Origin: Bacillus sp. V2I10 | GTDB taxonomy: Bacteria; Bacillota; Bacilli; Bacillales; Bacillaceae | Assembly (NCBI RefSeq): GCF_030817055.1 | Contig: NZ_JAUSYV010000002.1 | Span: forward strand, 186,001 to 250,000 | Direction: 5' to 3' | Length of the DNA: 64,000 nucleotides | Shown here: positions 34,819-43,021 of the stretch, one piece after another | Numbering within the stretch: the first letter of the stretch is position 1 | How the letters are laid out: every line of letters starts with the position of its first letter | Made by a program: the position numbers and the translations under genes | The notes under the pieces: model-generated | Told to the model about the DNA's origin: nothing | What the model saw: only the letters and a program-made list of their open reading frames with translations | Database searches by the model: none

Positions 34819-34926
34819 GGCTATTTTAATATTCGTTATTTTACCATCGCCCCCGTTAGTTGAAGAAGCATCTAATTAATTAGCATTTAATCGATAAGAT
34901 AATATATGACTTACCGATTAATCCTT

Positions 34927-36174
34927 TTATTTAGTCTTAACTATCGAAAACTTCTTAAATGCCAAGACTGCATTATGTCCTCCAAAACCAAAACCATTAG
35001 AAATAGCATAGTTTATTTCTGTCTTAACTGCATGGTTTGGAACGTAATCTAAATCACAATTTTCATCTGGTATTTCGTAATTAATAGTGGGAGGAGCTAT
35101 ATCTTCCATGATACTTTTGAGTGCTATAATGGACTCAATTCCCCCTGCAGCTCCGAAAAGGTGTCCAGTCATTGATTTGGTAGAACTCACCTTTAAATTA
35201 TAAGCATGAATACCAAAAACACTTTTAATTGCTTTAGTTTCTGATTTATCTCCTTCAGGGGTACTAGTTCCATGGGCATTTATATAATTTACATCAGTAA
35301 GGTTGATTTCACCCATTTCTAAAGCTAATTTCATAGCATTTGCTGCACCGTTATAATCAGGGGAAGTAATATGATAGGCATCCGTTGTGGAACCATATCC
35401 TACAATTTCTCCTAAAATTGTCGCTCCTCTTTCTTTAGCGTGTTCATACTCTTCAAGGAATAATACACCTGCTCCTTCTGACATAACAAAGCCATCACGT
35501 TGACTGTCAAATGGACGGCTTGCCCTTTCTGGAATATCATTAAAAGTGGACATTGCTCTCATTCTTGAAAATCCAGCAAAAGCTAAAGGATTAATAGGAG
35601 CTTCAGCCCCTCCAGCTAATATTCCATCAGAGTAACCATGCCGAATATTTAAAAAAGCCTCCCCAATCGCTTGATTCCCTGTTGCACAAGCAGAAACAGG
35701 AGAATAGCTAGGTCCCTTAAATCCTGTTTTTATGGAAATAATACCTGAAGCCATATTACTAATCATCATAGGAACCATAAATGGAGAAACTCTTCTTGGT
35801 CCTTTTTCAATTAAGAATTTATGATTATCTAATATGGTATTAATTCCTCCAATACCTGAGCCAATATATACCCCGAATCGCTCCTTATTTATATTATCTA
35901 CATCAATATTTGCTTGGTCTAAGGCTTGTTTAGCAGCAGCATAACCATATTGCACAAACAAATCATATTTCCCTAATTCTTTTTTATCAAGATATTGCTC
36001 TGCATTAAAGTCGGTAATAAAACCACCAATTTGAGTGCCTATATCTTTGAAGTCATCAGATTGAATTTTTTTGATCCCTGATTTACCTTCTTTAATATTA
36101 TTCCAAAACTCTTCTACGTTATTTCCTAACGGTGAAACTACTCCATATCCAGTCACTACAACTCTACGTGGCAT
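34927..36174 (-). CDS. fabF: Beta-ketoacyl-ACP synthase II
   Basis: This 415-residue condensing enzyme of fatty-acid elongation has the catalytic triad in order: Cys in VSACATGNQAIGEAF (about 165), His in NAHGTSTPEGDKSE (about 305) and His in SMTGHLFGAAGG (about 340). The GFGFGGHN motif lies near the C-terminus. The start at 36174 (MPRRVVVTGYG) has GAGGAG 8 bases upstream. Bacillus fabF normally follows fabH in one operon; this copy stands alone behind its own FapR-type box, so it is probably an accessory paralogue. Two decayed relatives lie at 51421 and 52989. Confidence 0.9.
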   Translation of the reverse strand: MPRRVVVTGYGVVSPLGNNVEEFWNNIKEGKSGIKKIQSDDFKDIGTQIGGFITDFNAEQYLDKKELGKYDLFVQYGYAAAKQALDQANIDVDNINKERFGVYIGSGIGGINTILDNHKFLIEKGPRRVSPFMVPMMISNMASGIISIKTGFKGPSYSPVSACATGNQAIGEAFLNIRHGYSDGILAGGAEAPINPLAFAGFSRMRAMSTFNDIPERASRPFDSQRDGFVMSEGAGVLFLEEYEHAKERGATILGEIVGYGSTTDAYHITSPDYNGAANAMKLALEMGEINLTDVNYINAHGTSTPEGDKSETKAIKSVFGIHAYNLKVSSTKSMTGHLFGAAGGIESIIALKSIMEDIAPPTINYEIPDENCDLDYVPNHAVKTEINYAISNGFGFGGHNAVLAFKKFSIVKTK

Positions 36175-36424
36175 AATCAACACTCCTCTTAATTCTTAAT
36201 TCTTCACACTATACTTAAAACGATTATTTCAAAAGACTTCTAAAAAGTTCGATTACATTTGAAAATAATGTATTCCCCCAAAACACGCTATATTGTAGTC
36301 CGCCTTTTGTGCTTGAAATCAGAAGGACAGCTAATGATTCTTTCCTGGAACATGCGAATCTATCACACTGTTTTGGATTTGAACATAGAATAATCACCTC
36401 GTTTTATGAATTATATACTTGGTA

Positions 36425-36468
36425 TTAATACCTGGTACTAATTATACACAAAAAAAATTCTTCTTCAA
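36425..36468 (-). promoter_or_regulatory. FapR-type operator and SigA promoter of fabF
   Basis: On the minus strand: -35 TTGAAG (36468-36463), 16-base spacer, -10 TATAAT (36446-36441). The 17-bp dyad TTAGTACCAGGTATTAA at 36441-36425 follows immediately and matches the FapR consensus (TTAGTAC...GTACTAA type) with one half degenerate. FapR represses fatty-acid genes until malonyl-CoA rises. The promoter lies about 250 bases before the fabF start, so the leader is long; 36175-36424 holds no gene. Confidence 0.7.
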
Positions 36469-36619
36469 CTAACCTCCCTCTATAAAGAAAGGAATAACTC
36501 TGGATTTCTAGCTTTTTCTTAAGATTTCATTAGGATTTATTTTAATTAGACATCAAAGTCATGGAAGTAAGTTGAAAGTATGGTTATTTTTGGTGCGTTA
36601 GAGAAAAAAAGTCCTTAAC

Positions 36620-36890
36620 TACCTAACCACTCCTATCCAAAAAGTGGTTACCTAGTTAAAGTATGGTTGCACTGGTGGATGTCCACATGTCTCATGGAGG
36701 TCAACCCTCCCATATCTCACAGAGTCTACGCTCCAAAATTCCTTCGTCCAACCTTTCCATGAGGTGGATGTCAGTGATGCTGCCCGACAGGATCAAAGTC
36801 CGTACTTTAATTGTTTTACTGACTAATCCGTGCTTCAAATGTCTAAATAATAATCCTAAATAAAACCTTTTGAATATTAACTAATGAACC
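36620..36890. other. Probable right non-coding end of the IS110 element
   Basis: No gene is supported here. The sequence is GC-richer than its surroundings around 36670-36800 and lies downstream of the IS110 transposase. The exact IS boundary could not be set, because IS110 elements lack conspicuous terminal inverted repeats. Confidence 0.4.
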
Positions 36891-38177
36891 CTAAGCTGCT
36901 TTCAGTAAAGGAGCCATATGAGGAATATCCTTCAACATTCTATCTTCACTAAATTCACATTGTTTTGTACCAATCGTAAAAAGAATACGTATCAGCTTAT
37001 TACATATCGCTATAAGAGACTGCATTTTCTTTAGAGGATTATTTTTACGTGTTGTAAAATACTCATGTAAAGCTTTAAAAGCAGTGTTCTTAGCTACCAA
37101 AGGCATCGCTACTCGGAAGAGGAGAGCCCTTAGTGTCTTCCTGCCTCTCTTTGTAATCTTCGTATGCCCTTTGTGCTTTCCAGAGGTGTTCTCCTTTAAA
37201 CTCAACCCAGCTAACTTGATGATTTGTCGAGGGTGAGAATAGTAACTTAAATTCCCTACTTCAGAAAAGAAGCCAGCTACAGTGTCCTTGCCGATTCCTT
37301 TGATGGCCAACATTTGTTGAACACCTGGTATCCGTTCAAGGAGTCCATCAATATCAGATTCTAGTTCTTCGAACTTTTCATTTATTAACTCATACTTGTC
37401 TAGTAAAGTGCGAAGCTCTAATTTAGCCATCCTTGAACCTTCACGAATACCGATAGAGTCTTTGGCTACCCGTTTAAGTTCTTGAATTTTACTGAGTCCA
37501 ACCGCACGTTTTACAGCCTTTCTGAGGTGAATTAGGATCTCTTGTTCCGAGACTATCTCTAACTCATGTGGTAATACGTTTAACTTTAATAATTGTAATG
37601 CTGCTTTTCCTTCCCAATCCTTAAACACTGTAAGGAATTCAGGAAAATATCGATCTAACCAGTTATGAATTTGCCCCTGCACAGCTTGTAAGTCAACAAA
37701 TAAGAGATCGCGTATTTTCCTTGCCACACGAAGTTCTGCATAAACTCCTTGTGGAATATTAGGTTCGGCATATCTCCCATCTTTGACTAGTTGTGCAATG
37801 ACTTTAGCGTCCTTCACATCATTTTTGGTTGGAGAATTATCATCTAATTCTTTAGATTTCTTCACATGCATAGGATTTACAACTACAAACTTTATCTCCT
37901 CTTCTTTCAGAAAATGAGCGAGGTTGAGCCAATAATGACCTGTCGGCTCCATTCCTATTATCGCCTGTTCCATGCCGTTCTGTTCCATCAAATGTTTTAT
38001 CCAGCCTAAAAAGAGTTCAAAATGATCTTTGGTGTTCTCAAAGTGACAAGGTGTTCCAAACTCTAGTCCTCTAAAATCTTGAGCACGAGCTACATGCTTG
38101 TACTTCGCAATATCTACACCTACAATTAGTGTTTGAGAAGTTATTTGAGCAATCTTTTCATTTTGGTTATAATTCAT
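36891..38177 (-). mobile_element. IS110-family transposase (DEDD recombinase)
   Basis: This 428-residue transposase has an N-terminal RuvC-like DEDD domain with Asp in LIVGVDIAKYKHVA, Glu in IIGMEPTGHYW, and the pair in NDVKDAKVIAQL. The middle is a coiled-coil of basic helices. The C-terminal Transposase_20 domain has IPGVQQMLAIKGIG and LAGLSLKENTSGKHKGHTKI, with the essential Ser probably in this region. The ORF is full length and uninterrupted, so the element may be active. GGAGG lies just before the ATG (plus-strand CCTCC at 38189). Confidence 0.9.
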
Positions 38178-38290
38178 ATTGAAGGCCTCCTGGTATATAT
38201 GTTTTGTCCTTTTCGCTGGCCAGCTTCAGGACACTCATATCTTACCAAGAGGTTTATTTTTTGTTCAAATCCCATTTTTCTTCATTACAG
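38178..38290 (-). ncRNA. Candidate bridge RNA / left end of the IS110 element
   Basis: IS110 elements encode a structured bridge RNA in the non-coding end upstream of the transposase; this is that position. The stretch contains a GCTGGCCAGC palindrome (about 38214-38223) and other short stems. The RNA was not folded, so this is positional inference only. Confidence 0.35.
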
Positions 38291-38435
38291 GAATGCTGCC
38301 CGTTAGCTTAAGTACATTTCTTCACAATCTTCTCTATTTACTTAATATCCAATTTCCTTATTAAGTGTCCACAATCTGAACCTTTAACGGAACAACTCTA
38401 TTTTTACTCAACAGTTCCTTAATCCATTTTTCAAT
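38291..38435. repeat. TTTAAGTAC-type dispersed repeat and flank
   Basis: CTGCCCGTTAGCTTAAGTAC then ATTTCTTCACAATCT (about 38292-38328) is the longest copy of the second repeat family. A scrap of the 33-bp element (ACCTTTAACGGAACAAC) follows at about 38380. Confidence 0.55.
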
Positions 38436-38855
38436 TCAGATGTTCTTTTTCTTTTCCTTTTCACTATAAAAAAACCCTTTAGATAACCATATCCAAAGGG
38501 GGGAAAACATACCATCTTTGTCTTTTCCATGTCCTGCAAAAGTAATTGTAATACCTCCACCAGCCCAATCTTTATTACTTTTAAATTGAGCTAACCAGGC
38601 TCCAATTTGAAATATAGCCTTCGCAACTTCTTGCATTTTAGGATTTCTTAAACGGATATGTAATTTTTCTTTACCAGAAGCATACCAATCTTTTCTCCAA
38701 TAATCTTCAAAATAATCTACGTCTGCAGTTGTATATTTTAGATTTGAAAACGCTCTTTGCCTAATTCCAGTTAAATACGGTTCAATTTCTTCTGAATAAA
38801 GTGGTCCACCCGCAGATATTGACAGATAAGCACGATAATATCTAATTTTCCCCAT
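38436..38855 (-). CDS. Caspase-like domain fragment (FAGHG motif)
   Basis: This is a 139-residue protein with no signal peptide. The central part reads NPKMQEVAKAIFQIGAWLAQ then FKSNKDWAGGGITITFAGHG and KDKDG. A helix ending in a D-rich turn followed by a hydrophobic strand and GHG is the layout of the p20 part of caspase-like (C14) proteases, where this His is catalytic. The strand and Cys expected 40-50 residues later are absent: the protein ends 30 residues after GHG in a Lys-rich tail, and a C6 run near 38500 could mark a frameshift. If the relation is right, it is a truncated or accessory caspase-like protein. AAGGAATC precedes the ATG. Confidence 0.4.
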   Translation of the reverse strand: MGKIRYYRAYLSISAGGPLYSEEIEPYLTGIRQRAFSNLKYTTADVDYFEDYWRKDWYASGKEKLHIRLRNPKMQEVAKAIFQIGAWLAQFKSNKDWAGGGITITFAGHGKDKDGMFSPLWIWLSKGFFYSEKEKKKNI

Positions 38856-39039
38856 TTATTAGATTCCTTTTCATGATCTATTTTCACTTCTTCATTATTC
38901 CTAATCAACTTACATTCACCGATTAGCCCTGTAAAATATTATTATTTATGTTAACTTCCAAATTATAATATAAATTAATTTTTAATTCCTTCTTCAATTA
39001 AATGGCCCGATTGTGGAAGATCATTTATTTTATCTTATT
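38856..39039. other. Intergenic region ending in a dispersed element
   Basis: No gene is seen. A copy of the 33-bp element (CTTCTTCAATTAAATGGCCC then GATTGTGGAAGATC) lies at about 38988-39020, 20 bases before a Tn3-type terminal repeat. Confidence 0.5.
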
Positions 39040-39077
39040 GGGGTCCTACCAACAAAACGCGGAAAACATACGCTAAG
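39040..39077 (+). repeat. Solo Tn3-family 38-bp terminal repeat
   Basis: It starts GGGGTCCTACCAACAAAACG and ends AACATACGCTAAG, exactly 38 bases. It shares AAAACGCGGAAAAC with the palindromic ends at 51138. No transposase or resolvase follows. Confidence 0.75.
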
Positions 39078-39116
39078 AGAAATTCAGGATAAAAAAAGCC
39101 TTTTTTCCTACGCTAA

Positions 39117-39155
39117 GGGAGTAACATCAGGAAAATACAGATTTACAACGGTAAG
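39117..39155 (+). repeat. Second solo Tn3-type terminal repeat, degenerate
   Basis: It starts GGGAGTAACATCAGGAAAAT and ends ATTTACAACGGTAAG. It resembles the Tn1546-type end (TCAGGAAAAT...ATTTACAACG.TAAG), with one extra base. It lies 39 bases after the other solo repeat and in the same orientation. Confidence 0.6.
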
Positions 39156-39171
39156 GAAATCCAAATATAAA

Positions 39172-39213
39172 AAAGCCTAATTTCTCGCTTTTAACACCGA
39201 GAAATTAGGCTTT
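39172..39213. terminator. Strong hairpin AAAAGCCTAATTTCTCG
   Basis: The arms AAAGCCTAATTTCTCG and CGAGAAATTAGGCTTT are perfectly complementary around a CTTTTAACAC loop. It has the form of a bidirectional terminator, but no gene abuts it. A 33-bp element copy follows at 39215-39248. Confidence 0.6.
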
Positions 39214-39248
39214 AGTTACTTCATTAAAGCGCCCGATTGCTGAAGATC

Positions 39249-39680
39249 ATTAATCTAATCTTATTGAAGATAGGCACCCATTAGCTAGAGTGAACCCATA
39301 TTTTTAAATACCCAAAAAAATTTTATGGCCATCGGAGCAGGGTATTTGTTAAGGACTACTCATCTTGATAAAAGCAATTCATTTCTATAGAAAAGTTAAA
39401 AATCTATTATTCCAGAGATTCTCATACTCAAGTTGCGATAGCGCCCATATTACCGAGCGGAAAAAATTTTCCTGTAAAATTGAAGCCATTCGTCGATCGG
39501 ATATGTATTGATGACTTTTTTATGGGCGATGGCAGTGGAGGAAGACGTACAAAAAAACTAGGAATTCAAAAAAAATATGCCAAACAGGGTTCGAGCCGTA
39601 AAGATAAGGTTAATAGCTCTGAATTCATGAAAAAAGATTACGTTATCGGAAAACGAGTGTTAATAAAGAACTAAAGAAAG
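39249..39680. other. Intergenic region, doubtful ORF only
   Basis: An ATG frame at 39480-39674 encodes 64 basic residues (FVDRICIDDFFMGDGSGGRR near the start) without ribosome site or recognised family. It may be a transposon scrap and is not called as a gene. Confidence 0.35.
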
Positions 39681-39712
39681 CGGCCGATAATTGCGATCGG
39701 CCGTTTTTTTTA
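39681..39712. terminator. Terminator after the SDR gene
   Basis: The stem CGGCCGAT / ATCGGCCG with an AATTGCG-like loop is flanked by A-rich sequence on the left and T8 on the right, so it works best on the plus strand but can serve the leftward SDR gene ending at 39751. Confidence 0.7.
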
Positions 39713-39750
39713 GCTACAGGCGGGATTTCGTCTCTTTGAAGGAACCACAG

Positions 39751-40515
39751 TTACAAATGAGAGCCACCGCTGGCATCAATGGATTGCCCGGTTATCCATC
39801 TACTGTCGGGAGAGGCTAAAAATGCAGCGATATCCGCAATATCTTCCGGCTGCCCCCATCTTCCGAAAACAGAAAAGTCTGCGCCGAATTGTTGCGAAAC
39901 AGGATCTTGTAGCATGGCGGCGTTCATATCCGTGGCGACGAACCCGGGCTGAATGGCATTGATCGTAACTCCCCGCGGGCCAAGTTGGTTGGATAGAGCG
40001 AGTGTTAAGGTATTGATTGCCCCCTTGGTCATGCTGTATACAGGAATATCGGGCAAGGAGATCCTAGTTACAGCGGATGACAAATTAATAATTCGACCTT
40101 CGTCTCGCAAACGTGGTAAAGCCTGTTTGATTAGGAAAAACGGTGTTTTTACATTGATGTTCATGATTTCATCGAAAGATTCTTCCTCGGTATCCTCAAT
40201 GGTAGCGCCTAGTGGGATTCCGGCGTTGTTGACTAGGATATCGAAACGAGTGTCACCTGTACGTACTTGCAACACTTCATCCAATGCCTTATAGAGGGTA
40301 TGAATGCTTTCCAAAGAACCAAACTTGACTCCGATCGCAAAGGCGCTTCCTCCACCTCCCTCAATATCCCGAACTACCGATTCGGCCGAAGCTTGATCCG
40401 TTCCGTAATGTACGGCGACCAATGCTCCTTCCTTCGCCAATCGCAATGCGATGGAACGTCCAATCCCTCTGCTTGCTCCTGTTACTAGCGCGATTTTACC
40501 TTTCAACCTGTACAT
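39751..40515 (-). CDS. Short-chain dehydrogenase/reductase (SDR)
   Basis: This 254-residue classical SDR has a cofactor motif TGASRGIGRSIA (near residue 12), NNAGIPLG, catalytic Ser in INLSSAVTR, and YSMTKGAINTLTLAL (YxxxK). HYGT after the second strand suggests NADPH preference. The C-terminal WITGQSIDASGGS is typical of FabG-like oxidoreductases. The start at 40515 (MYRLKGKIALVTG) is chosen because GGAG lies about 8 bases upstream; the longer frame is non-homologous. It is a single-gene unit. The substrate is unknown. Confidence 0.85.
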   Translation of the reverse strand: MYRLKGKIALVTGASRGIGRSIALRLAKEGALVAVHYGTDQASAESVVRDIEGGGGSAFAIGVKFGSLESIHTLYKALDEVLQVRTGDTRFDILVNNAGIPLGATIEDTEEESFDEIMNINVKTPFFLIKQALPRLRDEGRIINLSSAVTRISLPDIPVYSMTKGAINTLTLALSNQLGPRGVTINAIQPGFVATDMNAAMLQDPVSQQFGADFSVFGRWGQPEDIADIAAFLASPDSRWITGQSIDASGGSHL

Positions 40516-40647
40516 TCCCTCATCTCCTTTTGATTTGCTCATCTTAGTTTTATCACAAGAGTACTTTTGAAATGTTGCTGTCATATTCAGTGCTATAAGA
40601 ATTGGGCTACACTAACGGGACACGATAGTTCAATAAAACATCAGGGG

Positions 40648-40673
40648 AAGGCTGCCGACTGATGGGCAGCCTT
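40648..40673. terminator. Terminator between two reductase genes
   Basis: The stem AAGGCTGCC / GGGCAGCCTT is followed by TTGTCTT on the plus strand. It lies between the SDR start and the NmrA-type gene's stop and can serve the latter on the minus strand. Confidence 0.65.
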
Positions 40674-40761
40674 TTGTCTTCCAGTGAAGATCCTTTTTGC
40701 TGCTTATTAAACAATCGTACCCGTTAGTTCAATCTTTAGTTGCTACTTTGGAACACCTCAA

Positions 40762-41583
40762 TTATGGTTTTTTAAAATATTGCACGTGTTCAGAGACCCA
40801 CTGAGTGAAGGTTTGTGCGGGCCGACCAGTAATCTCTTCGACAGTTGGAGTCACCGTATAAGCCGGTTTAGGCGGATTAAGGTGCCAACGAATTACGTAA
40901 TCAATAGCGTCCTCCTGAACCCCCATCCTCCTCATCTGCTCACGTTCTTCTTCTTCAGAACTCTCAACAAATTGAATGTCACGTCCGATGACCTCACGAA
41001 TAATCCGAACTTTATCTTGAACGGACAAACTCTCAGGCCCTGTTAATGTATATACTTTACCTGCATGACCGTCCTCAGTCAGTGCGACTGCTGCGACTCT
41101 TCCAATATCGGCTTCATGAACAGGAGCAATTCGTGATCCCCCAAACAGATCTCGAACTACCCCCTCAGAGCGTATGGAGTCTGCCCATTTCCGCGCATTT
41201 GCCATAAACTCAAAGGCTTGAAGTTGGGTCCACTCTAGATCGCTTGCTTCAACTGCCCTCTCGAAAGGACCCTTCTCGCCGTTCCATAAAACAGTAACTC
41301 TGCGTACTCCAGCCTTCACAGCAAGTTCTACGATTTCCGGTCCCGTTTCCAACGGGGTATATTCTGCACCTGTTGTAATCAAATGCATGCTGCTTACGCC
41401 AACCAACGCAGAAACTAGCGTACTCGGATCACTTAAATCTCCGGCGACAACCTCCACATCAGCAGGAAGATTGGCTTGCAGTGGATTACGTGTCAATGCT
41501 CGTACCTTTTGCCCCCTTCGAATCAGTTGGTCCACGACGTGCCGGCCTACTGTCCCCGTTGCTCCCGTTACTAAAATTGTCAT
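40762..41583 (-). CDS. NmrA-type atypical SDR (NAD(P)H-binding quinone oxidoreductase-like)
   Basis: This 273-residue protein has an N-terminal glycine-rich motif TGATGTVGRHVVDQL and RALTRNP after the second strand, which suggests NADP(H). There is no YxxxK, as in NmrA/HSCARG or QorB-like regulators and quinone reductases. The stop of the merR gene and this start overlap as ATGA, so it is cotranslated with its presumed regulator. It probably detoxifies or senses quinones or NADP redox state; the substrate is unknown. Confidence 0.8.
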   Translation of the reverse strand: MTILVTGATGTVGRHVVDQLIRRGQKVRALTRNPLQANLPADVEVVAGDLSDPSTLVSALVGVSSMHLITTGAEYTPLETGPEIVELAVKAGVRRVTVLWNGEKGPFERAVEASDLEWTQLQAFEFMANARKWADSIRSEGVVRDLFGGSRIAPVHEADIGRVAAVALTEDGHAGKVYTLTGPESLSVQDKVRIIREVIGRDIQFVESSEEEEREQMRRMGVQEDAIDYVIRWHLNPPKPAYTVTPTVEEITGRPAQTFTQWVSEHVQYFKKP

Positions 41584-41975
41584 TGTTCATCCTCCTCTAC
41601 GGGTACCCACTTATCCCGGTTTTCCTTCATTAGGTTGATTTGCTTTTCCAAACGGACTTGAGCCTCATCCAATGCCTTTTTTTGCCGTATCACTTCATTC
41701 AACTTGGTTTCATATATTTGCAGCAATTCTTCACAATACTCGTCTTTTTTGTCGTACTCTTGATCTTCAGGGCAATGCAGAATATCTTTAATCTGGTCGG
41801 TTGTTAGACCTAAATTAAGATATAGTTTGATCGTATTAATAGCTTCGATAATCGAATCATCGAATTCACGATAATTATTGTTAAGACGAGAAACAGTTAA
41901 CAACCCTTTTTTCTCATAATGCCGTAAGGATCGAGAACTGATCCCGGTCATTTTAGCTATTTGACTTATTTTCAA
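41580..41975 (-). CDS. MerR-family transcriptional regulator
   Basis: This 131-residue regulator has an N-terminal winged helix (MKISQIAKMTGISSRSLRHY then EKKGLLTVSRLNNNYREF) and a dimerising coiled-coil from about residue 75 to 118. Between them, LHCPEDQEYDKKDEYCEELL has two Cys and acidic residues that might act as sensor. It is cotranslated with the NmrA-type reductase. An overlong-spacer promoter with a central dyad lies 35-70 bases upstream, so it presumably activates its own operon in MerR fashion. Confidence 0.85.
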   Translation of the reverse strand: MKISQIAKMTGISSRSLRHYEKKGLLTVSRLNNNYREFDDSIIEAINTIKLYLNLGLTTDQIKDILHCPEDQEYDKKDEYCEELLQIYETKLNEVIRQKKALDEAQVRLEKQINLMKENRDKWVPVEEDEQ

Positions 41976-42010
41976 AGCTCCACCTCCCTTATTTTAAAAT
42001 TACTAATTTC

Positions 42011-42042
42011 ATCATAAAGTATGACACTAGTGTTAAAGTCAA
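42011..42042 (-). promoter_or_regulatory. MerR-type promoter with 20-base spacer
   Basis: On the minus strand: -35 TTGACT (42042-42037), 20-base spacer, -10 TATGAT (42016-42011). The spacer carries the dyad TAACACTAGTGTCA. Overlong spacers with a central dyad are the hallmark of MerR-activated promoters. Confidence 0.7.
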
Positions 42043-42192
42043 GTTTTTTTAGATATTAAAATACCATTTGGTGATAAATGTATTACCTGCGTATCTGATA
42101 AACCATTATGAATTGTTCGTCGGAAAAGATTGTGATATTTAAGTCACGTCTTGGCATAACTGCACCCGTTGTTGAAGAAGATCCAAAGGATC

Positions 42193-42227
42193 GAATGAAT
42201 ACTCTATACAAATCTAGTTAACATAAT
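42193..42227. repeat. ATACTCTATACAAATCTAGTT repeat, copy 1
   Basis: GAATACTCTATACAAATCTA then GTTAACATAA here is identical over about 30 bases to the copy at 44050-44080. A diverged copy lies at 42977-43006. Confidence 0.7.
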
Positions 42228-42249
42228 CAATCTTATCGGCAATAAAAGA

Positions 42250-42277
42250 GGTTGGGTATCTATAAAGGTACCCAACC
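42250..42277. terminator. Hairpin GGTTGGGTA / TACCCAACC
   Basis: The stem is followed by CTTTTTG on the plus strand and by CTCTTTTATT on the minus strand, so it can act in both directions. It lies about 80 bases past the stop of the secreted-protein gene. Confidence 0.65.
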
Positions 42278-42356
42278 CTTTTTGTTGTTACTATAACAAC
42301 CGTTCTAGGAAGCATTCTAATGGCCAATTATCCTAATCCTCTTTGACTAGTATAAA

Positions 42357-42779
42357 TCAATCCCAGGCTGTTACAAATGAATTTCCACCTGAGTATTTTT
42401 CTAAATAAAATTCGGCTTGATCACCATCGACATATCCACTGATATTTTTGAAGACATGACAGCCATTTGAATCGAAATCATTACTACCTGCTGTTTTAAA
42501 ATCGAGACCTATAGTACCATCATTAGAAAGTACTTTATCATCTGGATTATACGGATCTTCTTCAAATAACTGATAATAACCTGATTGGCTATCAGAACTG
42601 AGACAAATTTTAAAATCGCCTCCACCTGATAGAAAGATTTCACTTGAGTTGGTAAATTCATCGCTCCCTTGATTATCCCAATCTCCTTCTCCTGCTGTTA
42701 CTGCTGCTAAAGCAGAAAAGGGGGAACTGACAATCATAATTAATGTTAAAATCCATGCTCCAGTCTTTATTTTCCTCAT
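42357..42779 (-). CDS. Secreted protein of unknown function
   Basis: This 140-residue protein has a clear signal peptide (RKIKTGAWILTLIMIVSSPF then SALA-A cleavage). The mature protein is acidic, Gly/Ser/Asp-rich and beta-prone (EIFLSGGGDFKICLSSDSQS; KYSGGNSFVTAWD), with two Cys that could form one disulfide. It resembles small exported beta-sandwich proteins found in Bacillus, but no family is recognised. AAAGGAGG precedes the ATG. It is a single-gene unit between two copies of the ATACTCTATAC repeat. Confidence 0.6.
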   Translation of the reverse strand: MRKIKTGAWILTLIMIVSSPFSALAAVTAGEGDWDNQGSDEFTNSSEIFLSGGGDFKICLSSDSQSGYYQLFEEDPYNPDDKVLSNDGTIGLDFKTAGSNDFDSNGCHVFKNISGYVDGDQAEFYLEKYSGGNSFVTAWD

Positions 42780-43021
42780 ATTTTAACCTCCTTTTTTTAA
42801 CTAACATTCAAAATTTTAACATATTATTCTTGTTTTTTAATGAAGGATTATACCTGTTTATTCTTCCGTTGTTGTTGTAATAAAGTTTTGTTATTTTTGG
42901 ATTTTGGTTACCCTGGCATTTAAGGTTAATACGAAAAACATCAGAAATATAGGTTATTGAACGAGATATTAAACATGCATACTCTATACAATTTCAGTAT
43001 ACATAATGCGGAAAAGACCAT

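Noticed and set aside
36663..36863. 66-codon plus-strand ORF
   Set aside because: No ribosome site, biased composition, and it lies in the non-coding end of the IS110 element.
17290..39250. Regular recurrence of GCGCCCGATTG elements as a CRISPR array
   Set aside because: Copies are kilobases apart, with no spacer regularity and no cas genes; they are dispersed repeats.
39480..39674. 64-codon basic ORF near the solo transposon ends
   Set aside because: No ribosome site or recognised domain; the FVDRICIDDFF stretch was compared mentally with ISL3 transposase motifs but does not fit.
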